A stretch of 64,000 nt of DNA from Acidobacteriota bacterium (GCA_018269075.1 JAFDVJ010000012.1:249200-313199), one strand, 5' to 3'. Positions 40,627 to 49,727 are shown, counted from the first letter of the stretch. Numbers and translations: made by a program. Notes: generated by a model not told the origin, from the sequence alone.

Positions 40627-40905
40627 TTAGAGCAGATTTATGATTGATGTACGGCGGGCTGTCAGCCGGCCGCACCCGCTCGCGGGTGAAAAGCGTCCGC
40701 CCAGATTGAACCGGGAGCCAACCGCGCGCGTTCGCGTGGGCGGAGCGGTTTTACAGGCTGTCGCCTGTCAACCGGCTGACAGCCGATTGTACATTACTCC
40801 GGCGGGCTGACAGCCGGCCGAAGCGCTTCAACGGTGTGAAGCCGCGCGACCGAACTACAAATCTATCGGGCAGTTTCCGTCCATTTAACTAAAATCTGCT
40901 CTAAG
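40627..40905. mobile_element. 279-bp element with 13-bp terminal inverted repeats, carrying REP-IV palindromes
   Basis: TTAGAGCAGATTT (40627-40639) and its exact complement (40893-40905) bound a non-coding segment. Inside are REP-IV hairpins (GGCGGGCTGTCAGCCGGC, GGCTGTCGCCTGTCAACC) in both orientations. Other copies were not found in the window. Confidence 0.6.
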
Positions 40906-40912
40906 TCGCCGC

Positions 40913-41211
40913 CTCAACCGACAGAACGCGGACAAACGCGGATTTAGCGGATTGACGCGGATCGAAACTTCGTTCGCCGGCTGTCTCCTTTTGGGCCGAA
41001 GAAACCAAACTCCGCGCCCGCCGCAACATAAACGAAGACCGGTAAATATCCTCCGATCCGGCGCGCGGCTTCGATGAATCCGAAACGAGCGATGCGGCGA
41101 AATATTTTTCGAGCTTCGGCATATTGCCCGCAGGCTTGGACGTCGATAAAATAATCGAACGTTCGACAATCAGGTAAACCTGAAATCTGAAATCTTTAAT
41201 TTCCAAACATT
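40913..41211. repeat. Gene-free gap with GGATTGACGC-type repeat
   Basis: ACGCGGACAAACGCGGATTT and GGATTGACGCGGATC repeats (about 40923-40965), and a GAAATCT array (41190-41203) near the next start. Short frames here have no recognisable family. Confidence 0.6.
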
Positions 41212-42753
41212 ATGCTTAATTTAGCCGTTTTGCTCGAAGACAGCGCCCGCGCCGTGCCCGACCGGGTCGCCGTCGTCTGCCACGACCGCGAATTTACCTA
41301 TGCCGAGATCGACGCGCGCGCGAACCGCGTCGCCAACGCGCTCGCAAACTACGGCATCCGGCCCGGCGACAAGGTCGCGCTCGCCTGCCCGAACCTTTAT
41401 TTTTTCCCCGTCGTCTATTACGGCATCCTGAAGGCCGGCGCGGCGGTCGTCCCGCTCAATATTTTGCTGAAGGGCCGCGAGATCGCCTATCATCTCGCCG
41501 ACTCCGACGCGCGCGTTTTTTTCTGTTTCGAAGGGACGAAAGAGCTGCCGCTCGGCGACGAAGGCTATAAGGGCTTTACGGAAACCGATTCGTGCGAGAA
41601 GTTCGTCCTGCTGACGCTCGACGACGACGCGCCGTCGCCGTATGACGACGCGACGACGCTCCATCGCTTCACGGATGAAGAGCCGGACGCGTTCGAATCC
41701 GTGACGACCGGCGAAACCGACACGGCCGTCATCCTCTACACGTCGGGCACGACCGGCCATCCGAAGGGCGCGGAACTGACGCATCTCAATATGCTTTTGA
41801 ACGCCCGATTGTCCGACACGATGTACCCGCGCCGCGACGCCGACGTCCATCTGATCACGCTGCCGCTCTTTCATTCGTTCGGCCAGACCGTGCAGATGAA
41901 CGCCGCTTTCTACAACCGCGCGACGATCGTTTTATTGCCGCGTTTTACGCCCGACGCGGCGCTCGCGCTGATGGACCGCTACGACGTCACGGTCTTTGCC
42001 GGCGTGCCGACGATGTACTGGGCGCTGCTGCACGCGCCGGACATCGAGAAATACGATCTCGAAAAGATTTCGCGAAACTTAAGGATGTGCAAGTCCGGCG
42101 GCGCGTCGCTCCCCGTCGAGGTTTTGAAAGGCTTCGAGGAACGCTTTCAAACCAAAATTCTCGAAGGCTACGGACTGTCGGAAACCTCGCCGGTCGCCTG
42201 CTTTAACAAATACGGGACGTCGAAGCCCGGCTCGATCGGTTTTCCGGTCTGGGGCGTCGAGATCCGCATCGTCGACGAAAACGGTCACGACGTCCCGCCG
42301 GGCGAGCTCGGCGAGCTCGTCATCCGCGGCCACTGCGTGATGAAAGGCTATTACAAAAAGCCCGAGGCGACGGCCGCCGCGATCCGCAACGGCTGGTTTC
42401 ACACGGGCGATCTCGGCCGCCGCGACGCCGAAGGCTATATCTACATCTCGGACCGCGTCAAGGACATGATCCTCCGCGGCGGCTTCAACGTCTACCCGCG
42501 CGAGGTCGAGGAATTTCTGATGACGCACGAAGCGGTCAGCTTGTGCGCCGTGATCGGCGTCCCGTGCGAGATCCACGGCGAAGAGGTCAAGGCGGTCGTC
42601 GTCAAAAAAGCCGGAAAGGAAGTCACGGAAACCGAGCTGATCGAATTCTGCAAAGCGAACATGGCGGGCTACAAATACCCGCGCACGGTCGAATTCCGCG
42701 ATTCGCTGCCGATGACCGCGACCGGCAAGATCCTCAAACGCGAGCTCCGCTGA
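41212..42753 (+). CDS. Long-chain fatty acyl-CoA ligase (AMP-binding enzyme)
   Basis: 513 residues of the ANL superfamily: P-loop YTSGTTGHPKGAELTH, LPLFHSFGQTVQMNAAF, the A5 motif GYGLSETSP, WFHTGDLGRRDAEGYIYISDR, the GGFNVYPREVEEFL hinge and the C-terminal catalytic lysine in TATGKILKREL. It activates fatty acids to acyl-CoA via an acyl-adenylate. Length and motifs fit medium/long-chain ligases. Standing after the WS/DGAT and hydrolase genes, it could recycle fatty acids into storage lipid. No ribosome binding site is evident. REP-II sequence follows within 5 bp of the stop. Confidence 0.93.
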   Translation: MLNLAVLLEDSARAVPDRVAVVCHDREFTYAEIDARANRVANALANYGIRPGDKVALACPNLYFFPVVYYGILKAGAAVVPLNILLKGREIAYHLADSDARVFFCFEGTKELPLGDEGYKGFTETDSCEKFVLLTLDDDAPSPYDDATTLHRFTDEEPDAFESVTTGETDTAVILYTSGTTGHPKGAELTHLNMLLNARLSDTMYPRRDADVHLITLPLFHSFGQTVQMNAAFYNRATIVLLPRFTPDAALALMDRYDVTVFAGVPTMYWALLHAPDIEKYDLEKISRNLRMCKSGGASLPVEVLKGFEERFQTKILEGYGLSETSPVACFNKYGTSKPGSIGFPVWGVEIRIVDENGHDVPPGELGELVIRGHCVMKGYYKKPEATAAAIRNGWFHTGDLGRRDAEGYIYISDRVKDMILRGGFNVYPREVEEFLMTHEAVSLCAVIGVPCEIHGEEVKAVVVKKAGKEVTETELIEFCKANMAGYKYPRTVEFRDSLPMTATGKILKRELR

Positions 42754-42756
42754 CCG

Positions 42757-42846
42757 CCCGGAGCGCCGGCATCGCGGCCGGCAAAGCGTTTGCAAAACGC
42801 TCAAACGTTTCAAAAACCCGCAGATAAAAGTAAAATGAAACGATCG
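42757..42846. mobile_element. REP-II element, truncated copy b
   Basis: The left half of REP-II (CGGAGCGCCGGCATCG to ATGAAACG) is present; the right half is missing and a REP-III element begins immediately after. Confidence 0.7.
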
Positions 42847-42848
42847 AC

Positions 42849-43114
42849 GGGGACTGTAAAAGTAATTGTGTAATCGAAGGAAGCAAGCGGCGATAGCCGC
42901 ACGAGGTCAGTAGCGTCGGCGGCAGCCGATGCACCGCCGCGCCGGTATTACTTTCCGGGAAGATTGAAAACTTTGTTGGTGGACGATTTGAGATGCAGGA
43001 GCCCGGCCGGCGAACGGTGCATCGGCTGCCGCCGACGCTACTGACACGAGCGCGGCTATCGCCGCTTTTTGGATTTCGTCGATCAGGGATTACACAATTT
43101 GTTTGACAGTCTCG
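42849..43114. mobile_element. REP-III palindromic MITE-like element, copy 2 (about 266 bp)
   Basis: GGGGACTGTAAAA at the left; the right end is degenerate (TTTGACAGTCTC). The subterminal ATTGTGTAATC/GATTACACAAT pair, the long GTCAGTAGCGTCGGCGGCAG inverted arms and the ACTTTCCGGG core match copy 1 at 17106-17370. Confidence 0.82.
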
Positions 43115-43165
43115 AAGGAAATTCGGGCATTCGTCTTCGGAAAATCTAAAACCGAACCGACGGAA

Positions 43166-43645
43166 TCAAAATGAGATCGGCTTCCCGAACCGTAACGAGG
43201 CGGCGGTCAACTCGGCCAGCTGTCGCCGGAAATCGTCGAGGAATTCCCGCTCGCGTTCGCCGGAACAGACGAAGTCCCGCAAATCGTCGAGCTCGCTTTG
43301 CAGGCTCCGCACGTCGTCGAGCGAAAGAAAGTCGCCGGCGTGGATGCCGTTGTAGACGATCTTTTCCAGAATCATCGGAAAGTTCGCGGCCGCGCGCGAC
43401 AGTTCGCGGCGGAGCAGCGAAACGAGCGCCATATTGCCGATCCGGCGATGGATCAAAACGCCGTTTTCGTGCGCGCAGGCCCGGTCGCGAAGCCACCGGT
43501 CGAAGGCGAGCTGAGTATGCAGATCTTCGCTCCGGCAGTCGAGCGCGCCGTCCGGGCAGACGAAGATCGTCTCGATGAACGGCGGCCGCTCGTTCAATCT
43601 CCCGGTTTCGAAACAATCGCAGTAGACGCAGGCGTCGAGTCCCAT
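43166..43645 (-). CDS. Hypothetical protein with N-terminal cysteine cluster
   Basis: 159 residues. It begins MGLDACVYCDCFETGRLNER (C-x-x-C-x-C), then CPDGALDC; the rest is helical (RRELSRAAANFPMILEKIVY, LSLDDVRSLQSELDDLRDF). The cysteines could bind a metal, but I do not recognise a characterised family. The stop of the epimerase gene's neighbour lies only 3 bp upstream, so it is probably co-transcribed behind that gene on the minus strand. Confidence 0.72.
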   Translation of the reverse strand: MGLDACVYCDCFETGRLNERPPFIETIFVCPDGALDCRSEDLHTQLAFDRWLRDRACAHENGVLIHRRIGNMALVSLLRRELSRAAANFPMILEKIVYNGIHAGDFLSLDDVRSLQSELDDLRDFVCSGEREREFLDDFRRQLAELTAASLRFGKPISF

Positions 43646-43648
43646 ATT

Positions 43649-44605
43649 TTATCCGTTCTGCGCGCGCCACCGGCGGCAGAGATCGCGGGCGGCGTCCTTC
43701 CATTCGGGAAAATCGAAAGTAAATCCGGCGTCGAGGAGTCGGCCGGGCACGACGCGGCGGCTTTTGAGGACGAGCTCGGTCTCGGTCCGCATCAGAACCG
43801 CGCCGATCTCGAGCATCAGACGCGTCGCCGGGAGCCCGACGCGCGTGCCCCACGCTTCGCGGAAAATGCGCATGAATTCCCGGTTCGGAAGCGGGTTCGG
43901 CGACGAGAGATTGACCGCGCCGCTCAAGTCCTCGCGGTCGATCAGAAACTTGACGGCGCGGACGAAGTCGCGGTCGTAAATCCACGAAATATACTGCCGC
44001 CCGGAGGCCGCCGTTCCGCCCAAACCTTTGCGGACGAGGCCGAGCATCACGTCAAAAATTCCGCCGCGGTCGGGCGACATCGTCATCGCCGAGCGCATCA
44101 GTACGAGCCGCGTTTTCGAAAGCGCGAACGATTCGGCCGTTTCCTCCCAGCGCCGCGCGACGTCGATGCTGAAGTTCCAAGTATCGGGCGCGTCCGGCTC
44201 GCGGCCGCCGACGATGCCCGTCGCCTCGTCGTTCGGCGCGTCGAAACGGTGCGCATAGATAGTCGCGGTCGAGGCCTGCAGCCAGACTTTCGGCGGATCG
44301 GCGGCCTTTTCGATCGCCTCGCCGACGGCCCGCGTCGAATCGACGCGCGAATCCATGATCTCGCGCCGGTTTTCGGCATTATACCGGCAGTTGACGATAC
44401 GGCCCGCGAGATTGACGACGATCTCCGCGCCGTCGATCTCGCGCGTCCACGGTCCTTGAGACTTCCCGTCCCACTCGACGACGCGCCACGCTTCCCTGTT
44501 CGAAGCGCGCCGGCTCAAAACGACCACGTCGTGACCGTCCGCCACAAACTCGCGCGCCAGGATCGTGCCGACCTGACCGCTCCCGCCCGGAATGACTATT
44601 TTCAT
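43649..44605 (-). CDS. TIGR01777-type NAD-dependent epimerase/SDR39U1-like protein
   Basis: 318 residues from the ATG at 44605; a longer frame begins in a GGAAGTTTA repeat and would add a spurious PKLPKLPKL tail. The N-terminal MKIVIPGGSGQVGTILAREF is an extended-SDR Rossmann motif. VNLAGRIVNCRYNAENRREI and SRVDSTRAVGEAI are typical of the YfcH/SDR39U1 family, and the C-terminal domain LPATRLMLEIGAVLMRTETE is also characteristic. The reaction is unknown for most members. It is followed 3 bp downstream by the cysteine-cluster gene. Confidence 0.9.
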   Translation of the reverse strand: MKIVIPGGSGQVGTILAREFVADGHDVVVLSRRASNREAWRVVEWDGKSQGPWTREIDGAEIVVNLAGRIVNCRYNAENRREIMDSRVDSTRAVGEAIEKAADPPKVWLQASTATIYAHRFDAPNDEATGIVGGREPDAPDTWNFSIDVARRWEETAESFALSKTRLVLMRSAMTMSPDRGGIFDVMLGLVRKGLGGTAASGRQYISWIYDRDFVRAVKFLIDREDLSGAVNLSSPNPLPNREFMRIFREAWGTRVGLPATRLMLEIGAVLMRTETELVLKSRRVVPGRLLDAGFTFDFPEWKDAARDLCRRWRAQNG

Positions 44606-44606
44606 A

Positions 44607-44703
44607 AGTTTAGGAAGTTTAGGAAGTTTGGGAAGTTTAGGAAGTTCGCGGAAGATGTTTTTACTTCCTAAACTTCCTGAACTTCCCAAACTTCCCAAAC
44701 TAA
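44607..44703. repeat. Inverted AGGAAGTTT 9-bp arrays
   Basis: AGGAAGTTTAGGAAGTTTGG on the left and CTTCCTAAACTTCCTGAAC on the right around CGCGGAAGATGTTTTTA; it fills the gap between the epimerase start and the SerA stop. Confidence 0.9.
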
Positions 44704-44705
44704 AT

Positions 44706-45941
44706 TCAATAGACCATTCGCGTCTTGATCGTGCCTTTGACTTCCTTAAGAATTTCGAGCGCTTCTTTCGAGAGCTCGGTGTCGACGTCGAGGATCACGT
44801 AGCCGATCTCTTCGTTGGTCTTCAGATACTGGCCTAAAATGTTGATGCCTTTGGCCGAGAGCCGCGTGTTGATCTCCGAGAGCACGCCCGGGATGTTGGC
44901 GTGGATATGCAGGATGCGGTGCGTGTCGGGCTGCAGCGGCAGATTGACCGGCGGGACGGTGTGCGAGCCCTCGGACGCGCCGAATTCGAGATAATTGACG
45001 AGCTTGGCCGCGACGTCGAGCCCGATGTTCGCCTGCGCTTCCTCGGTCGAGCCGCCGATGTGCGGCGTCAGGATGACGTTCGAGAGGTTCTGCAGCACGG
45101 TTTGAAACTCGTCGCCGTTCTTTTCGGGTTCGACCGGAAAAACGTCGACCGCCGCGCCCGCCAGATGACCGTTGTCGAGATGCGCCCGAAGCGCGTCGAG
45201 ATCGACGACGTCGCCGCGCGCGTAGTTGAGCAGAAACGATTTGTCCTTCATCGCGGAGAGCGTCTTCTCGTTGATCATATTGCGCGTCGTCCGGTCGGAC
45301 GGGACGTGGAGCGTGACGATGTCCGACTGCGCCAAAAGTTCCTTGAGATCGCGGAGCTGTTTGGCGTTGCCGAGCGGCAGTTTCGTCAGGATGTCGTAGT
45401 AGACGACGTTCAGGCCAAAGGCTTCGGCGAGGACCGAGACCTGCGAGCCGATATTGCCGTAGCCGATGATGCCGAGCGTCTTGCCGCGCAGCTCGTAGCT
45501 GCCCTTCGCGTCCTTCTGCCAGCGGCCGTCGTGGGCGGCGCGGTTCTTGTCGGCGATCTTGCGGATCAGCATCACGCAGAGCCCGAGCACGAGCTCGGCG
45601 ACCGACCGCGTGTTGGCGTGCGGCGCGTTGAAGACGGCGATCCCTTTGCGCGTCGCGGTCTTCAGATCGACCTGATTCGTGCCGATGCAGAAACAGCCGA
45701 TCGCGAGCAGCTTGTCGGCCCGTTCGAGCACTTTGTCGGTGATGTGCGTTTTCGAGCGGATGCCGACGATGTGGACGCCCTTCATTTCGCGGATCAGCTC
45801 GTCTTCGCCGAGTGCGCCCTTGAGCCGTTTGATGTCGGCGTAACCCCTCGCACCGAGCTCGGCGACGGCCGAATCCGAGATGTTTTCGAGCAGCAGGATC
45901 TTGATTTTTTTGCGCGGATAAGACGTCTTCGTTTTCTTCAT
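44706..45941 (-). CDS. serA: D-3-phosphoglycerate dehydrogenase (E. coli type, with ACT domain)
   Basis: 411 residues: substrate domain (KILLLENISDSAVAELGARG), nucleotide-binding domain with GIIGYGNIGSQ and LTPHIGGSTEEAQ (catalytic His), and a C-terminal ACT domain (ILHIHANIPGVLSEINTRLS) ending KTRMVY. It oxidises 3-phosphoglycerate, the first step of serine synthesis; the ACT domain suggests serine feedback control as in E. coli. No serB or serC lies nearby. No ribosome binding site is obvious at the ATG. Confidence 0.95.
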   Translation of the reverse strand: MKKTKTSYPRKKIKILLLENISDSAVAELGARGYADIKRLKGALGEDELIREMKGVHIVGIRSKTHITDKVLERADKLLAIGCFCIGTNQVDLKTATRKGIAVFNAPHANTRSVAELVLGLCVMLIRKIADKNRAAHDGRWQKDAKGSYELRGKTLGIIGYGNIGSQVSVLAEAFGLNVVYYDILTKLPLGNAKQLRDLKELLAQSDIVTLHVPSDRTTRNMINEKTLSAMKDKSFLLNYARGDVVDLDALRAHLDNGHLAGAAVDVFPVEPEKNGDEFQTVLQNLSNVILTPHIGGSTEEAQANIGLDVAAKLVNYLEFGASEGSHTVPPVNLPLQPDTHRILHIHANIPGVLSEINTRLSAKGINILGQYLKTNEEIGYVILDVDTELSKEALEILKEVKGTIKTRMVY

Positions 45942-46003
45942 AATGTTTTCGGGACCGTTTCGTGGGCGGTCGCCCGTAAATCGCTAAAACATTAATTATA
46001 AGT

Positions 46004-46031
46004 AAAAAAAGCGGCGACGAAAAATCGCCGC
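46004..46031 (-). terminator. Intrinsic terminator after the DUF1800 gene
   Basis: Minus strand: GCGGCGA stem (46025-46031 with 46011-46017), short loop and seven T (46010-46004), 31 bp past the stop at 46062. Confidence 0.88.
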
Positions 46032-46061
46032 CGCAGTTTGTTCCGCGTCCCGAACGGACAG

Positions 46062-47735
46062 TCAGCGCCGCTGGAATTCGGGCGCGCCGAGCGCGAGCGC
46101 GAGCAGCTCGGTCACGTAGAGCGGCGGCCGGTTCCTGTTCGTCGGATCGTTCGCCGCGCCGGCCGCGCCGCCGGCGATCTTGTCGAACTCGGCTTTCGAG
46201 GCCGGCGAAAGCTCGTTTCGAAGGATCAGCGCGGCGAGCTTTTCGGAAACCTCCGCCGGCCGCGCGAAATCCGCGTCGCCGAGCAGTTTGCGGGCGTCGA
46301 TCGTCGTCCCCTTGAGCTGGTTGGCGGCGAGCGCGACCGCGAAGTTCAGCCGTTCGAGCAGCGCGCCCGGCGCGAGCCAATCGCGGCTCTTTTCGGTAAA
46401 GCCCTCGGGCGTCAGATGGCCGAACAGCGGCTGTCCCATCTTCGCGATGCCGCCCAGCACCGGATTGCCGCCGTCGGTTTCGGCGTCCGTGATCCGGAGC
46501 GCGGCGGCCGCGAATTCGAACGGCGATCTGATCTTCGCCTGATAGACGGCCGGGCTCAGAAACGCCGCCGACGTGACGATGCTCCGCAATGTCTCGCGGA
46601 TCGAGCCGTCGGTCTTGAGAAAAACCTGCGCGGCCTGATTGACGACGGCCGCCGGCGGGTCGTCGCCGAGAAAGCGCCGCGCGAGCTTGGTCGCGATGAA
46701 TTTCGCGGTCGACGGGTGTTTCGCGAGAATGTCGAGCACTTTTTCGCCGTCCGCGATCCCGCCGCCGGCCGGAATCTTCTGGCCCAGCACGATCTTTTCG
46801 CCGTTGTCGTGCATTTGCGGGTCGAACATAAAGAGGCCTTCCTCGTTCGGCTTGCGGATCGTCCAACCGGTCAGGCAGCGCGCGACTTCCTGCACGTCCC
46901 GCTGCGTGTAGCCGCCGTCGACGCCCAAAGTGTGCAATTCCATCAGCTCGCGCGCGTAGTTTTCGTTGATGCCGCCGGTTTTGCGCTCGGGCTTGTCTTT
47001 CGTCGCCGGGTAGACGCGCTCGGCGCGCGACTGCCAGTTGTCGAGATAAAAAAGCATCGCCGGCGAATGCGCGACCGCGCCGAGCAGATCGCGGAACCGG
47101 CCGAACGCATACGGGCGGATCGCGTCGCGGTCGAAGCTCGTCAACAGCCAGCGGTCGGCGTCCTTGCCGGCGTAGATGCTGAAATGATTTTCCCAGAAAT
47201 CGACGAGCACTTCGTCAAGCTGCCGCTCGCTGTAGACCGCGCGGAGCAGTTTGGCGCGCTGCAGCTCGTTGACGACCATCTGCGGATTTTTCGGGGGCGG
47301 CGGCGGTTTCGGCGTCGGCGTCGGCGCGGGTTTCGGCGTGTCCGCCGGCGTCGGCGACGGCGAAGGCGAAGGCGTCGGCGCAGGCGAAGGCGTCGGTTTC
47401 GGTTTCGGCGGATTGTACTGCGCGGCGAGCAGGGGCGTCGAAAGAGTCAGCGTCGGGAGCCGGGCGAGCCGTTTGTCGAGCGCCGAATCGTCGATCGTCT
47501 CCGGGTTGAGCTGCTCGTCGACGTAGGCCTTGACGCCGATCCGGCGGATCTTTTCGAAATCGGCGGCCCGCCCGCCGAACGTCAGCCGCGACAGGATGTG
47601 ACGGGCGCGCTGGCTTTCGGTCAAAGCCTTTTTCGCGCCGCCGTCGGGCGTGCCGGCCCGCAAAACGACCGGCTCGAAAAACAGCAGCGCCGTCAGCAGC
47701 GCCGCGCCCGCGAAACGAAGATCTCCGAACTTCAT
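46062..47735 (-). CDS. DUF1800 domain protein with Pro-rich insert
   Basis: 557 residues. The DUF1800 core is recognisable from ARHILSRLTFGGRAADFEKI, then VDFWENHFSIYAGKD, NENYARELMELHTLG and DVQEVARCLTGW. A signal-anchor-like N-terminus (AGAALLTALLFFEPVVLRAG) suggests export. Between about 108 and 150 is a proline-rich insert (PKPTPSPAPTPSPSPS) encoded by a GGCGTCGGCG-like repeat. DUF1800 proteins are often paired with a DUF1501 partner; none is next to it here. GAGGGGG precedes the ATG. Function unknown. Confidence 0.9.
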   Translation of the reverse strand: MKFGDLRFAGAALLTALLFFEPVVLRAGTPDGGAKKALTESQRARHILSRLTFGGRAADFEKIRRIGVKAYVDEQLNPETIDDSALDKRLARLPTLTLSTPLLAAQYNPPKPKPTPSPAPTPSPSPSPTPADTPKPAPTPTPKPPPPPKNPQMVVNELQRAKLLRAVYSERQLDEVLVDFWENHFSIYAGKDADRWLLTSFDRDAIRPYAFGRFRDLLGAVAHSPAMLFYLDNWQSRAERVYPATKDKPERKTGGINENYARELMELHTLGVDGGYTQRDVQEVARCLTGWTIRKPNEEGLFMFDPQMHDNGEKIVLGQKIPAGGGIADGEKVLDILAKHPSTAKFIATKLARRFLGDDPPAAVVNQAAQVFLKTDGSIRETLRSIVTSAAFLSPAVYQAKIRSPFEFAAAALRITDAETDGGNPVLGGIAKMGQPLFGHLTPEGFTEKSRDWLAPGALLERLNFAVALAANQLKGTTIDARKLLGDADFARPAEVSEKLAALILRNELSPASKAEFDKIAGGAAGAANDPTNRNRPPLYVTELLALALGAPEFQRR

Positions 47736-47918
47736 AAAACCCCCTCTTTTTCCGACAATTTCAAGCTTTGCCGACTTTGATTTCGGTCCCCCGCCCGCGG
47801 GATGCCCGGAATTTCGCGCCGGCGAAATCGATTATAAACCACGCGCCGGACAAAATTAGCCGCTTTAATCGAAACGCGTCTTTTACAGCGATGGAAAATT
47901 GCCTAAAATAAAAAAGGT

Positions 47919-48173
47919 ATGTCGAGTTTAGCCTGGATGATCGTCATCACATTGATCTTAACCGTTCTCGGAACGCTCGTGCTGGCGTTCATCACGTTCA
48001 AATATTACTGGGGCGAACGCGGCGCGCCGCCGCCGACCCGCGAGGAACGCCGCCGCCGCCGCGAGGAAGAGCTCCGGCTCCGCGCCAAACAGATCGAACA
48101 CAGCCGCACGCACCGCTGGGAAAAGCGCAGCTCCGACTTTTTCGACAACCGCAAAAACGATTCGGACGAATGA
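47919..48173 (+). CDS. Small single-pass membrane protein
   Basis: 84 residues: an N-terminal membrane helix (LAWMIVITLILTVLGTLVLA), then a short juxtamembrane segment and a highly charged cytoplasmic tail (REERRRRREEELRLRAKQIE). AAGG lies 4 bp before the ATG. It stands alone and I recognise no family. The codon pattern and the helix-plus-tail design support a real gene, but it could be a chance frame. Confidence 0.55.
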   Translation: MSSLAWMIVITLILTVLGTLVLAFITFKYYWGERGAPPPTREERRRRREEELRLRAKQIEHSRTHRWEKRSSDFFDNRKNDSDE

Positions 48174-48695
48174 TTATCGTGCGTGACGAAACCTGTTGGA
48201 ACATTGAGCGTTAAACCCGCGAGCGATTGTTTTACCATCCACAAAAACCACGAAAAAACCAGAATTGTTAGGCACGGTAATTGACCGGGCCGGCGATTCG
48301 TTCGTGAACCGCGTTTTTCGATCGAATCGGAACCGGCAGCCCGGCGAACAGCCGATTTCGATCCACTAAAAACACTAAAAACACTAAATTTCTTTCGTGT
48401 CTTTTTAGTGTTTTTGGTGTCTTTCGTGGACCGAAAACCAACCGCTCGCCGGCCGGGCTTTTCAGTTCCCGGTAAGTTTCGCGGCGTTTTGTCTCGAAAA
48501 CCATAAAAGTCCTTTTGAGCAATGATCGTGCCGAACAGTTCTGCGAAAAAACACGAAATAATTTAGTATTTTTAGCGTGTTTGGTGGAAGACCAAAAAAG
48601 CGAACGCGACCGGAATCCCCGCTTTTCCGATTAGTGCTGTCACCGACTAAAATTTACCATAAATACAGCACGGCAACTTCACGAAATTACGGGTT
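48174..48695. repeat. Gene-free gap with AAAACACTA-type inverted arrays
   Basis: CCACAAAAACCACGAAAAAAC (about 48238), a strong pair AAAAACACTAAAAACACTAA / TTTTTAGTGTTTTTGGTGTC (48364-48430) and another fragment (48545-48590). No gene is supported. Confidence 0.75.
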
Positions 48696-49727
48696 TCAAT
48701 AGCCTTCCTTCAAGGGTTCTTCGGATTGATTGAGAACACCGCCGATGATCTTTTCGGGCGGCAGGTTGTGCATCAGGTCGCCGATGTCGCGGACGGCCGT
48801 TTTGTTGGCGCGGGCGACGAGCACGACGCCGTCCGTCTGATTGATGAGGACCGAGGTTTCGGAAAACAGGCCGATCGGCGGGACGTCGATGATGACGACG
48901 TCGAACATCGTCCCCGCTTCGTTCAGCAGCTCGCGGAAACGGCTGCCGGAGATCAGCTCGGCGACGTCGCTGCGCGGCTCGCCGCTCGGCAGCAGGCAGA
49001 GCCCGGACGGCTCCAGGTAGACGATCGTGTCGGCGAGCGAAACGTCGCGCGTCAGGACGTCGGAGAGCCCCGTCTCGGCCTCGATGCCGAGATGTTCGGT
49101 AAGACTCGACCGCCGCAGATCGGCGTCGACGATCAGCACCCGCAGGCCGCTGACCTGCGCGAGCAGCCACGACAGGTTGAGCGCCGTCACCGATTTCCCT
49201 TCGGACGGGCCGAAGCTCGCGACGACTGCCGTCTTCAGTTTTCTTTTCTGCCCGGTCTGGAGAAAATGCGTCCGCAGCCGCCGGAACTGCTCGCAGTAGG
49301 TCGAATTCGGCTGCGTGATCGCGACCAGCCGGCTGTTGACCTGCCCGGCTTCGACCGAATGACGCTTGAATTTTTCCGAAAAATCGACGCCCAGCCGGCC
49401 GGGCACGGCGAATTCCGCCGGCGCCGGTTCGACGGCCGCGGCCGGCTCGGTCTTCAAAACTTCCGGGACGGGCGGCGCGGGCAGCGGCTCTTCGAACGCC
49501 GGAACCGCGGGCGCCGCGACTTCGGCGACGGACGCTTCGAGCAGGGAGAAGTCCTCGACGGGCGGCTCGACGGTTTTTCGGAGATTCGCCGGCCGCTCGC
49601 GAAGCGGCGGCAGCTGCGGAGCCCGGTTTTCGAATCGCTCCTCGAAATCGCTGACCGGCGGCCGGCGCGCGTTTTCTTCAAGAAACCGTTCGTCCTTTTT
49701 CTTTTTTAAGATTTTCAGAATGTCCAT
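48696..49727 (-). CDS. CpsD/CapB-type tyrosine-kinase-like ATPase (exopolysaccharide)
   Basis: 343 residues. A ~130-residue Pro/Ala/Glu-rich N-terminal region precedes the BY-kinase/ParA-like domain: Walker A GPSEGKS (173-179), Walker A' VLIVDADLRRSSL and Walker B VVIIDVPP. The C-terminus (SEEPLKEGY) has only one tyrosine rather than the usual cluster, so autophosphorylation control may differ. It is third in the Wzz - ATPase - kinase operon, 78 bp after the ExeA-like gene, and probably works with the Wzz protein in chain-length control or export. Confidence 0.88.
   Translation of the reverse strand: MDILKILKKKKDERFLEENARRPPVSDFEERFENRAPQLPPLRERPANLRKTVEPPVEDFSLLEASVAEVAAPAVPAFEEPLPAPPVPEVLKTEPAAAVEPAPAEFAVPGRLGVDFSEKFKRHSVEAGQVNSRLVAITQPNSTYCEQFRRLRTHFLQTGQKRKLKTAVVASFGPSEGKSVTALNLSWLLAQVSGLRVLIVDADLRRSSLTEHLGIEAETGLSDVLTRDVSLADTIVYLEPSGLCLLPSGEPRSDVAELISGSRFRELLNEAGTMFDVVIIDVPPIGLFSETSVLINQTDGVVLVARANKTAVRDIGDLMHNLPPEKIIGGVLNQSEEPLKEGY

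Noticed and set aside
40901..41206. Minus-strand ORF of 101 residues, and a plus-strand frame reading DAAKYFSSFGILPAGLDVDK
   Set aside because: Both start or end in repeats; the plus-strand frame could be a decayed gene remnant but has no start and I cannot name a family.
43649..44698. Longer start for the epimerase, adding PKLPKLPKL
   Set aside because: The extension is a translated AGGAAGTTT array; the Rossmann motif begins at the ATG at 44605.
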